Assembly: GCA_019054805.1 (NCBI GenBank)
Contig: JAHQIY010000029.1
Coordinates: 62,001-126,000 of the forward strand
From: Brachionus manjavacas
Lineage: Eukaryota; Rotifera; Eurotatoria; Ploima; Brachionidae
Direction of reading: 5' to 3'
DNA length: 64,000 nt
Shown: piece by piece, positions 25,397-36,744 of the stretch
Numbering within the stretch: position 1 is the first letter of the stretch
How the letters are laid out: each line of letters starts with the position of its first letter
Position numbers and translations under genes: made by a program
Notes under the pieces: generated by a model
The model's database searches: none
Seen by the model: only the letters and a program-made list of their open reading frames with translations
What the model was told of the DNA's origin: nothing

Positions 25397-26179
25397 GAAA
25401 GAACTACAGGAATTTGTGAATCTTTTTTTTTAAATTTTGATGAACAGAATACTTTGTACACATAAAACTTTTGTGATTTTACAATTTTATCAATTTGTAA
25501 CAATCAATTTGCTCAGTTAAACTTGACGAACATTTTTTTAGTTTTTCGAGGAATTTGAATGAACTACAGGAATTTGTGATTCTTTTTTTTTTAATTTTGA
25601 TGAACAGAATACTTTGAACAGATCTTACTTTACTTATTGAACATTTTTTTACTGTTTCGAGGAATTTGAACGAAATATTAGAATGTTGTGATTTTTTTTT
25701 TTTTTATATTTTGATGAACAGAATACTTTGAACAGTTCTTATCTTACTTGACGAACATTTTTTAACTTTTTCGAGAAATTTGAATGAAATATCAGGAAGT
25801 TGTGATTCTTTTTTTTTAAATTTTGATGAACAGAATGCTTTGAACAGATCTTACTTTGCAATTCTGACAATTTAATTAATTTGTCACAATCAATTTGCTC
25901 AGTTTAACTTGACGAACAGTTTTTAACATTTTTGTAGGAATTTGAATGAACTTCAGGAGGTTCTGATTCAATTTTTTTAATTTTGATTAACAGAATACTT
26001 TGAACACAACAAACTTTGTGATTTAACAATTTTTTTAACCTGTCACAATCAATTTGCTCAGTTTAACTTGACGAACATTTTTTTACTGTTTCGAGGAATT
26101 TGAATGAATTACAGTAATTTGTGATTCTTTTTTTTTTAAATTTTGATGAACAGAATACTTTGAACAGATCTTACTTTAC

Positions 26180-26288
26180 TTGACGAACATTTTTTAACTT
26201 TTCGAGAAATTTGAATGACTTACAGGAAGTTGTGATATTCTTTTTTAAATTTTGATGAAAAGAATACTTTGAACAGTTCTTACCTTAC
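26180..26288 (+). repeat. Example of 109-bp 'gacttacagg' monomer (g)
   Basis: Monomer with 'tttcgagaaatttg', 'gacttacaggaag', 'gatattc' in place of 'gattc', and 'gatgaaaagaatac' in place of 'gatgaacagaatac'. It usually sits next to a 'gaaatatcagg' monomer and occurs near both flanks of the A junctions, as here. Confidence 0.85.
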
Positions 26289-26515
26289 TTGACGAACATT
26301 TTTTAACTTTTCGAGAAATTTGAATGAAATATCAGGAAGTTGTGATTCTTTTTTTTAAATTTTGATGAACAGAATACTTTGAACAGATCTTACTTTGCAA
26401 TTTGACAATTTAATTAATTTGTCACAATCAATTTGCTCAGTTTAACTTGACGAACAGTTTTTAACATTTTGTAGGATTTGAATGAACTTCAGGAGGTTCT
26501 GATTCAATTTTTTTT

Positions 26516-26539
26516 AATTTTGATTAACACATCAAAATT
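26516..26539. other. Junction A' (F to R), inverted copy 2
   Basis: Exact reverse complement of the 15.4-kb junction: left arm aattttgat, spacer taacac, right arm atcaaaatt. Here the 'gaggaggttc' monomer lies on the left and the complement of the 'ctgtctcgag' monomer on the right. At least about 1 kb of monomer order on the left is shared with the right flank of the 15.4-kb junction. Confidence 0.93.
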
Positions 26540-27849
26540 TTAAAAAAAAAGAATCAGAAATTCCTGTAGTTCATTCAAATTTCTCGAGACAGTAAAAAAA
26601 TGTTCGTCAAGTTTAACTGTGCACCCGAAAAAGTAAAAAAATTGTTCAACAAGTAAAGTAAAATCTGTTCAAAGTATTCTGTTCATCAAAATTAAAAAAA
26701 AAGAATCACAAATTCCTGTAGTTCATTCAAATTCCTCGAAACAGTAAAAAAATGTTCGTCAAGCTAAACTGAGCAAATTGATTGTGACAAATTAATTAAA
26801 ATTGTCAAATTGCAAAAGTAAGATCTGTTCAAAGTATTCTGTTCATCAAAATTTAAAAAAAAAGAATCACAAATTACTGTAATTCATTCAAATTCCTCGA
26901 AACAGTAAAAAAATGTTCGTCAAGTTTAACTGTGCACCCGAAAAAAGTAAAAAAAATGTTCAACAAGTAAAGTAAGATCTGTTCAAAGTATTCTGTTCAT
27001 CAAAATTAAAATAAAAAGAATCACAAATTCCTGTAGTTCATTCAAATTCCTCGAAAAACTAAAAAAATGTTCGTCAAGTTTAACTGACCAAATTGATTGT
27101 TACAAATTGATAAAATTGTAAAATCACAAAGTTTTATGTGTACAAAGTATTCTGTTCATCAAAATTTTAAAAAAAAAGAATCACAAATTCCTGATATTTC
27201 ATTCAAATTTCTCGAAAAGTTAAAAAATGTTCGTCAAGTAAGGTAAGAACTGTTCAAAGTATTCTTTTCATCAAAATTTAAAAAAGAATATCACAACTTC
27301 CTGTAAGTCATTCAAATTTCTCGAAAAGTTAAAAAATGTTCGTCAAGTAAAGTAAGATCTGTTCAAAGTATTCTGTTCATCAAAATTTAAAAAAAAAAGA
27401 ATCACAAATTCCTGTAGTTCTTTCAAATTCCTCGAAACAGTAAAAAAATGTTCGTCAAGTTAAACTGAGCAAATTGATTGTGACAGGTTAAAAAATTGTT
27501 AAATCACAAAGTTTGATGTGTTCAAAGTATTCTGTTAATCAAAATTAAAAAAAATTGAATCAGAACCTCCTGAAGTTCATTCAAATTCCTACAAATTGTT
27601 AAAAACTGTTCGTCAAGTTAAACTGAGCAAATTGATTGTGACAGGTTAAAAAAATTGTTAAATCACAAAGTTTGATGTGTTCAAAGTATTCTGTTCATCA
27701 AAATTTAAAAAAAAAAAGAATCACAAATTACTGTAATTCATTCAAATTCCTCGAAACAGTAAAAAAATGTTCGTCAAGTTTAACTGTGCACCCGAAAAAG
27801 TAAAAAAAATGTTCAACAAGTAAAGTAAGATCTGTTCAAAGTATTCTGT

Positions 27850-28075
27850 TCATCAAAATTAAAATAAAAAGAATCACAAATCCCTGTAGTTCATTCAAAT
27901 TTCTCGAAACAGTAAAAAAATGTTCGTCAAGTAATGTAAGATCTGTTCAAAGTATTCTGTTCATCAAAATTAAAATAAAAAGAATCACAAATTCCTGTAG
28001 TTCATTCAAATTTCTCGAAACAGTAAAAAAATGTTCGTCAAGTAATGTAAGATCTGTTCAAAGTATTCTGTTCAT
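27850..28075 (-). repeat. Tandem pair of 111-bp monomers
   Basis: Two adjacent copies of the monomer containing 'aaaattaaaataaaaag' and ending 'gtaatgtaagatctg'. Only the first carries 'aaatccctgtag'. The same pair with the same private base occurs in mirror at about 40.28-40.50 kb, so the duplication predates the inversion or copying event. Confidence 0.82.
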
Positions 28076-29307
28076 CAAAATTAAAAAAAAAAGAATCACA
28101 AATTCCTGTAGTTCATTCAAATTCCTCGAAACAGTAAAAAAATGTTCGTCAAGTTAAACTAGCAAATTGTTTGTTACAAATTAATAAAATCAAAATTTAA
28201 AAAAAAAGAATCACAACTTCCTGAAATTACATTCAAATGCCTAAAAAAGTTAAAAAATGTTCGTCAAGTTTAACTGACCAAATTGATTGTTACAAATTGA
28301 TAAAATTGTAAAATCACAAAGTTTTATGTGTACAAAGTATTCTGTTCATCAAAATTTTAAAAAAAAGAATCAGAAATTCCTGTAGTTCATTCAAATTTCT
28401 CGAGACAGTAAAAAAATGTTCGTCAAGTTTAACTGTGCACCCGAAAAAGTAAAAAAATTGTTCAACAAGTAAAGTAAAATCTGTTCAAAGTATTCTGTTC
28501 ATCAAAATTAAAAAAAAAAGAATCACATATTCCTGTAGTTCATTCAAATTCCTCGAAACAGTAAAAAAATGTTCGTCAAGTAATGTAAGATCTGTTCAAA
28601 GTATTCTGTTCATCAAAATTAAAATAAAAAGAATCACAAATTCCTGTAGTTAATTCAAATTTCTCGAAACAGTAAAAAAATGTTCGTCAAGTTAAACTAG
28701 CAAATTGTTTGTTACAAATTAATAAAATCAAAATTTAAAAAAAAAAGAATCACAACTTCCTGAAATTACATTCAAATGTCTAAAAAAAGTTAAAAAATGT
28801 TCGTCAAGTTTAACTGACCAAATTGATTGTTACAAATTGATAAAATTGTAAAATCACAAAGTTTTATGTGTACAAAGTATTCTGTTCATCAAAATTTAAA
28901 AAAAAAAGAATCACAACTTCCTGATATTTCATTCAAATTTCTCGAAAAGTTAAAAAATGTTCGTCAAGTAAGATAAGAACTGTTCAAAGTATTCTGTTCA
29001 TCAAAATATAAAAAAAAATCACAACATTCTAATATTTCGTTCAAATTCCTCGAAACAGTAAAAAAATGTTCAACAAGTAAAGTAAGATCTGTTCAAAGTA
29101 TTCTGTTCATCAAAATTTTAAAAAAAAAAGGAATCACAAATTCCTTTAGTTCATTCAAATTCCTCGAAACGGTAAAAAAATGTTCGTCAAGTTAAACTGA
29201 GCAAATTGATTGTTACAAATTGATAAAATTGTATAATCTCAAAGTTTTAAGTGTTCAAAGTATTCTGTTCATCAAAATTTAAAAAAAAAAGAATCACAAA
29301 TTCCTGT

Positions 29308-31568
29308 AGTTCTTTCAAATTCCTCGAAACAGTAAAAAAATGTTCGTCAAGTTAAACTGAGCAAATTGAGTGTGACAGGTTAAAAAAATTGTTAAATCAC
29401 AAAGTTTGATGTGTTCAAAAGTATTCTGTTAATCAAAATTAAAAAAATTGAATCAGAACCTCCTGAAGTTCATTCAAATTCCTACAAATTGTTAAAAACT
29501 GTTCGTCAAGTTAAACTGAGCAAATTGATTGTGACAAATTAATTAAAATTGTCAAATTGCAAAGTAAGATCTGTACAAAGTATTCTGTTAATAAAAATTT
29601 ATAAAAAAAAGAATCACAAATTACTGTAATTCATTCAAATTCCTCGAAACAGTAAAAAAAATGTTCGTCAAGTTTAACTGTGCACCCGAAAAAGTAAAAA
29701 AAATGTTCAACAAGTAAAGTAAGATCTGTTCAAAGTATTCTGTTCATCAAAATTAAAATAAAAAGAATCACAAATTCCTGTAGTTCATTCAAATTTCTCG
29801 AAACAGTAAAAAAATGTTCGTCAAGTAATGTAAGATCTGTTCAAAGTATTCTGTTCATCAAAATTAAAAAAAAGAATCACAAATTCCTGTAGTTCATTCA
29901 AATTCCTCGAAACAGTAAAAAAATGTTCGTCAAGTTAAACTAGCAAATTGTTTGTTACAAATTAATAAAATCAAAATTTAAAAAAAAAAGAATCACAACT
30001 TCCTGAAATTACATTCAAATGCCTAAAAAAAGTTAAAAAATGTTCGTCAAGTTTAACTGACCAAATTGATTGTTACAAATTGATAAAATTGTAAAATCAC
30101 AAAGTTTTATGTGTACAAAGTATTCTGTTCATCAAAATTTTAAAAAAAGAATCAGAAATTCCTGTAGTTCATTCAAATTTCTCGAGACAGTAAAAAAATG
30201 TTCGTCAAGTTTAACTGTGCACCCGAAAAAAGTAAAAAAATTGTTCAACAAGTAAAGTAAAATCTGTTCAAAGTATTCTGTTCATCAAAATTAAAAAAAA
30301 AAAGAATCACATATTCCTGTAGTTCATTCAAATTCCTCGAAACAGTAAAAAATGTTCGTCAAGTAATGTAAGATCTGTTCAAAGTATTCTGTTCATCAAA
30401 ATTAAAATAAAAAGAATCACAAATTCCTGTAGTTAATTCAAATTTCTCGAAACAGTAAAAAAATGTTCGTCAAGTTAAACTAGCAAATTGTTTGTTACAA
30501 ATTAATAAAATCAAAATTTAAAAAAAAGAATCACAACTTCCTGAAATTACATTCAAATGCCTAAAAAAGTTAAAAAAATGTTCGTCAAGTTTAACTGACC
30601 AAATTGATTGTTACAAATTGATAAAATTGTAAAAATCACAAAGTTTTATGTGTACAAAGTATTCTGTTCATCAAAATTTAAAAAAAAAAGAATCAGAAAT
30701 TCCTGTAGTTCATTCAAATTTCTCGATACAGTAAAAAAATGTTCGTCAAGTTTAACTGGTCACCCGAAAAAAGTAAAAAAATTGTTCAACAAGTAAAGTA
30801 AAATCTGTTCAAAGTATTCTGTTCATCAAAATTAAAAAAAAAGAATCACAAATTCCTGTAGTTCATTCAAATTCCTCGAAACAGTAAAAAAATGTTCGTC
30901 AAGCTAAACTGAGCAAATTGATTGTGACAAATTAATTAAAATTGTCAAATTGCAAAGTAAGATCTGTTCAAAGTATTCTGTTCATCAAAATTTAAAAAAA
31001 GAATCACAAATTACTGTAATTCATTCAAATTCCTCGAAACAGTAAAAAAATGTTCGTCAAGTTTAACTGTGCACCCGAAAAAGTAAAAAAAATGTTCAAC
31101 AAGTAAAGTAAGATCTGTTCAAAGTATTCTGTTCATCAAAATTAAAATAAAAAGAATGACAAATTCCTGTAGTTCATTCAAATTTCTCGAAACAGTAAAA
31201 AAATGTTCGTCAAGTTAAACTAGCAAATTGTTTGTTACAAATTAATAAAATCAAAATTTAAAAAAAAAAAAGAATCACAACTTCCTGAAATTACATTCAA
31301 ATGCCTAAAAAAGTTAAAAAATGTTCGTCAAGTAAAACTGAACAAATTGATTGTTACAGATTAATAAAATTGTAAAAATTTAAAAAAAAAAAGGAATCAC
31401 AAATTCCTGTAGTTCATTCAAATTCCTCGAAAAAATAAAAAAATGTTCGTCAAGTTTAACTGACCAAATTGATTGTTACAAATTGATAAAATTGTAAAAT
31501 CACAAAGTTTTATGTGTACAAAGTATTCTGTTCATCAAAATTTAAAAAAAAGAATCACAAATTCCTGT
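29308..31568 (-). repeat. HOR-II unit in R2 (2261 bp)
   Basis: Spacing between complemented p monomers ('gtagttctttc') at 29308 and 31569. Mirror of the F3 unit at 36745-39001 (2257 bp), with matching monomer order and shared variants. Phase boundaries are set by the p marker and are arbitrary. Confidence 0.85.
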
Positions 31569-31929
31569 AGTTCTTTCAAATTCCTCGAAACAGTAAAAAA
31601 ATGTTCGTCAAGTTAAACTGAGCAAATTGATTGTGACAGGTTAAAAAAATTGTTAAATCACAAAGTTTGATGTGTTCAAAGTATTCTGTTAATCAAAATT
31701 AAAAAAAATTGAATCAGAACCTCCTGAAGTTCATTCAAATTCCTACAAATTGTTAAAAACTGTTCGTCAAGTTAAACTGAGCAAATTGATTGTGACAAAT
31801 TAATTAAAATTGTCAAATTGCAAAGTAAGATCTGTTCAAAGTATTCTGTTCATCAAAATTTAAAAAAAAAAGGAATCACAAATTACTGTAATTCATTCAA
31901 ATTCCTCGAAACAGTAAAAAAATGTTCGT

Positions 31930-31990
31930 CAAGTTTAACTGTGCACCCGAAAAAGTAAAAAAATTGTTCAACAAGTAAAGTAAAATCTGT
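31930..31990 (-). other. Site of a 0.54-kb deletion relative to the mirror arm
   Basis: Going left to right, the 'aattactgtaattc' monomer and short module are followed directly by the 'cacatattcc' monomer. In the mirror arm (F3) these are separated by a further stretch between two short modules whose 'cgggtg' lie at 35835 and 36373, 538 bp apart. The mirror coordinate sum changes by 539 at this point. The simplest reading is loss of one module-to-module interval by unequal exchange between short modules. Confidence 0.8.
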
Positions 31991-34253
31991 TCAAAGTATT
32001 CTGTTCATCAAAATTAAAAAAAGAATCACATATTCCTGTAGTTCATTCAAATTCCTCGAAACAGTAAAAAAATGTTCGTCAAGTAATGTAAGATCTGTTC
32101 AAAGTATTCTGTTCATCAAAATTAAAATAAAAAGAATCACAAATTCCTGTAGTTAATTCAAATTTCTCGAAACAGTAAAAAAATGTTCGTCAAGTTAAAC
32201 TAGCAAATTGTTTGTTACAAATTAATAAAATCAAAATTTAAAAAAAAAAGAATCACAACTTCCTGAAATTACATTCAAATGCCTAAAAAAAGTTAAAAAA
32301 TGTTCGTCAAGTTTAACTGACCAAATTGATTGTTACAAATTGATAAAATTGTAAAATCACAAAGTTTTATGTGTACAAAGTATTCTGTTCATCAAAATTT
32401 AAAAAAAAAAGAATCAGAAATTCCTGTAGTTCATTCAAATTTCTCGAGACAGTAAAAAAATGTTCGTCAAGTTTAACTGGTCACCCGAAAAAGTAAAAAA
32501 ATTGTTCAACAAGTAAAGTAAAATCTGTTCAAAGTATTCTGTTCATCAAAATTAAAAAAAAAAGAATCACAAATTCCTGTAGTTCATTCAAATTCCTCGA
32601 AACAGTAAAAAAATGTTCGTCAAGCTAAACTGAGCAAATTGATTGTGACAAATTAATTAAAATTGTCAAATTGCAAAGTAAGATCTGTTCAAAGTATTCT
32701 GTTCATCAAAATTTAAAAAAAAAAGAATCACAAATTACTGTAATTCATTCAAATTCCTCGAAACAGTAAAAAAATGTTCGTCAAGTTTAACTGTGCACCC
32801 GAAAAAGTAAAAAAATGTTCAACAAGTAAAGTAAGATCTGTTCAAAGTATTCTGTTCATCAAAATTAAAATAAAAAGAATCACAAATTCCTGTAGTTCAT
32901 TCAAATTTCTCGAAACAGTAAAAAAATGTTCGTCAAGTTAAACTAGCAAATTGTTTGTTACAAATTAATAAAATCAAAATTTAAAAAAAAAAAGAATCAC
33001 AACTTCCTGAAATTACATTCAAATGCCTAAAAAAAGTTAAAAAATGTTCGTCAAGTAAAACTGAACAAATTGATTGTTACAGATTAATAAAATTGTAAAA
33101 TTTAAAAAAAAGGAATCACAAATTCCTGTAGTTCATTCAAATTCCTCGAAAAAATAAAAAAATGTTCGTCAAGTTTAACTGACCAAATTGATTGTTACAA
33201 ATTGATAAAATTGTAAAATCACAAAGTTTTATGTGTACAAAGTATTCTGTTCATCAAAAATTTAAAAAAAAGAATCACAAATTCCTGTAGTTCTTTCAAA
33301 TTCCTCGAAACAGTAAAAAAAATGTTCGTCAAGTTAAACTGAGCAAATTGATTGTGACAGGTTAAAAAATTGTTAAATCACAAAGTTTGATGTGTTCAAA
33401 GTATTCTGTTAATCAAAATTAAAAAATTGAATCAGAACCTCCTGAAGTTCATTCAAATTCCTACAAATTGTTAAAAACTGTTCGTCAAGTTAAACTGAGC
33501 AAATTGATTGTGACAAATTAATTAAAATTGTCAAATTGCAAAGTAAGATCTGTTCAAAGTATTCTGTTCATCAAAATTTAAAAAAAAGGAATCACAAATT
33601 ACTGTAATTCATTCAAATTCCTCGAAACAGTAAAAAATGTTCGTCAAGTTTAACTGTGCACCCGAAAAAGTAAAAAAAATGTTCAACAAGTAAAGTAAGA
33701 TCTGTTCAAAGTATTCTGTTCATCAAAATTAAAATAAAAAGAATCACAAATTCGTGTAGTTCATTCAAATTTCTCGAAAGAGTAAAAAAATGTTCGTCAA
33801 GTAATGTAAGATCTGTTCAAAGTATTCTGTTCATCAAAATTAAAAAAAAAAGAATCACAAATTCCTGTAGTTCATTCAAATTCCTCGAAACAGTAAAAAA
33901 ATGTTCGTCAAGTTAAACTAGCAAATTGTTTGTTACAAATTAATAAAATCAAAATTTAAAAAAAAAGAATCACAACTTCCTGAAATTACATTCAAATGCC
34001 TAAAAAAGTTAAAAAATGTTCGTCAAGTTTAACTGACCAAATTGATTGTTACAAATTGATAAAATTGTAAAATCACAAAGTTTTATGTGTACAAAGTATT
34101 CTGTTCATCAAAATTTTAAAAAAAGAATCAGAAATTCCTGTAGTTCATTCAAATTTCTCGAGACAGTAAAAAAATGTTCGTCAAGTTAAACTGAGCAAAT
34201 TGATTGTGACAGGTTAAAAAATTGTTAAATCACAAAGTTTGATGTGTTCAAAG

Positions 34254-34384
34254 TATTCTGTTAATCAAAATTAAAAAAAATTGAATCAGAACCTCCTGAA
34301 GTTCATTCAAATTCCTACAAATTGTTAAAAACTGTTCGTCAAGTTAAACTGAGCAAATTGATTGTGACAAATTAATTAAATTGT
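34254..34384. other. Junction C (R to F), palindrome centre with 131-bp spacer
   Basis: Inverted copies of L4 face each other: 'gtttgatgtgttcaaag' ends at 34253 and its complement 'ctttgaacacatcaaac' begins at 34385. The arms match for about 90 bases, then continue in different monomer types ('ctgtctcgag' on the left, 'gaaagaactac' on the right). The spacer is the complement of a 'gaggaggttc' monomer plus part of linker L3, cut at 'attgtc'. The join to 'tttgaacac' shares at most one base with the uninterrupted versions. It is the only R-to-F switch without insert B. Confidence 0.88.
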
Positions 34385-34488
34385 CTTTGAACACATCAAA
34401 CTTTGTGATTTAACAATTTTTTTAACCTGTCACAATCAATTTGCTCAGTTTAACTTGACGAACATTTTTTTACTGTTTCGAGGAATTT

Positions 34489-36744
34489 GAAAGAACTACA
34501 GGAATTTGTGATTCTTTTTTTATTAAATTTTGATGAACTGAATACTTTGTACACATAAAACTTTGTGATTTTACAATTTTATCAATTTGTAACAATCAAT
34601 TTGGTCAGTTAAACTTGACGAACATTTTTTTATTTTTTCGAGGAATTTGAATGAACTACAGGAATTTGTGATTCCTATTTTTTAAATTTTACAATTTTAT
34701 TAATCTGTAACAATCAATTTGTTCAGTTTTACTTGACGAACATTTTTTTAACTTTTTTAGGCATTTGAATGTAATTTCAGGAAGTTGTGATTCTTTTTTT
34801 AAATTTTGATTTTATTAATTTGTAACAAACAATTTGCTAGTTTAACTTGACGAACATTTTTTTACTGTTTCGAGAAATTTGAATGAACTACAGGAATTTG
34901 TGATTCTATTTATTTTAATTTTGATGAACAGAATACTTTGAACAGATCTTACTTTACTTGTTGAGCATTTTTTTACTTTTTTTCGGGTGCACAGTTAAAC
35001 TTGACGAACATTTTTTTACTGTTTCGAGGAATTTGAATGAATTACAGTAATTTGTGATTCTTTTTTTTTTAAATTTTGATGAACAGAATACTTTTGAACA
35101 GATCTTACTTTGCAATTTGACAATTTTAATTAATTTGTCACAATCAATTTGCTCAGTTTAGCTTGACGAACATTTTTTTACTGTTTCGAGGAATTTGAAT
35201 GAACTACAGGAATTTGTGATTCTTTTTTTAATTTTGATGAACAGAATACTTTGAACAGATTTTACTTTACTTGTTGAACAATTTTTTTACTTTTTCGGGT
35301 GACCAGTTAAACTTGGACGAACATTTTTTTACTGTCTCGAGAAATTTGAATGAACTACAGGAATTTCTGATTCTTTTTTTTAAAATTTTGATGAACAGAA
35401 TACTTTGTACACATAAAACTTTTGTGATTTTACAATTTTATCAATTTGTAACAATCAATTTGGTCAGTTAAACTTGACGAACATTTTTTAACTTTTTTTA
35501 GGCATTTGAATGTAATTTCAGGAAGTTGTGATTCTTTTTTTAAATTTTGATTTTATTAATTTGTAACAAACAATTTGCTAGTTTAACTTGACGAACATTT
35601 TTTTACTGTTTCGAGAAATTTGAATTAACTACAGGAATTTGTGATTCTTTTTATTTTAATTTTGATGAACAGAATACTTTGAACAGATCTTACATTACTT
35701 GACGAACATTTTTTTACTGTTTCGAGGAATTTGAATGAACTACAGGAATATGTGATTCTTTTTTTTTTAATTTTGATGAACAGAATACTTTGAACAGATT
35801 TTACTTTACTTGTTGAACAATTTTTTTACTTTTTCGGGTGCACAGTTAAACTTGACGAACATTTTTTTACTGTCTCGAGAAATTTGAATGAACTACAGGA
35901 ATTTCTGATTCTTTTTTATTAAAATTTTGATGAACAGAATACTTTGTACACATAAAACTTTGTGATTTTACAATTTTATCAATTTGTAACAATCAATTTG
36001 GTCAGTTAAACTTGACGAACATTTTTTAACTTTTTTTAGGCATTTGAATGTAATTTCAGGAAGTTGTGATTCTTTTTTTTAAATTTTGATTTTATTAATT
36101 TGTAACAAACAATTTGCTAGTTTAACTTGACGAACATTTTTTTACTGTTTCGAGGAATTTGAATGAACTACAGGAATTTGTGATTCTTTTTTTTTAATTT
36201 TGATGAACAGAATACTTTGAACAGATCTTACATTACTTGACGAACATTTTTTTACTGTTTCGAGAAATTTGAATGAACTACAGGAATTTGTGATTCTTTT
36301 TATTTTAATTTTGATGAACAGAATACTTTGAACAGATCTTACTTTACTTGTTGAACATTTTTTTTACTTTTTCGGGTGCACAGTTAAACTTGACGAACAT
36401 TTTTTTACTGTTTCGAGGAATTTGAATGAATTACAGTAATTTGTGATTCTTTTTTTTTTAAATTTTGATGAACAGAATACTTTGAACAGATCTTACTTTT
36501 GCAATTTGACAATTTTAATTAATTTGTCACAATCAATTTGCTCAGTTTAACTTGACGAACAGTTTTTAACAATTTGTAGGAATTTGAATGAACTTCAGGA
36601 GGTTCTGATTCAATTTTTTTTAATTTTGATTAACAGAATACTTTGAACACATCAAACTTTGTGATTTAACAATTTTTTTAACCTGTCACAATCAATTTGC
36701 TCAGTTTAACTTGACGAACATTTTTTTACTGTTTCGAGGAATTT
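34489..36744 (+). repeat. HOR-II unit in F3, copy 1 (2256 bp)
   Basis: Starts at the 'gaaagaactac' monomer. It shares private variants with the next unit: 'gaactgaatactttgtac', 'tattttttcgagg', 'gattcctattttt' and 'gattctatttatttt'. The two adjacent units therefore derive from a recent tandem duplication. A complement with the same 'attttttcgagg' variant appears twice in R2 (31430, 33150), so the duplication is older than the palindrome. Confidence 0.87.

Larger units (their letters stand above)
21971..26524 (+). repeat. Satellite block F2, forward orientation
   Basis: About 4.55 kb, the shortest block, mostly HOR-II, running from insert B to junction A'. The first monomer after B has the private variant 'agattttgat' (22011), found complemented as 'aaaatct' at the mirrored place near 47382. 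The last monomer before A' lacks one base ('gtaggatttg', 26471), a deletion also present in mirror near 41777. It mirrors R3, which is about 1.16 kb longer. Confidence 0.95.
26531..34384 (-). repeat. Satellite block R2, reverse orientation
   Basis: About 7.85 kb of mainly HOR-II units, mirror partner of F3. Private variants pair with F3: 'ctgatatttc' with 'aaattcc' (27190) against 41035; 'aaatccctgtag' (27880) against 'ctacagggattt' (40437); 'gtataatctc' (29231) against 39070; 'cgaaaaaataaaa' (31430) against 36889. Coordinate sums stay at 68225-68325 from 26.5 to 31.9 kb, then drop by 539 because of a deletion near 31.95 kb. Confidence 0.95.
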
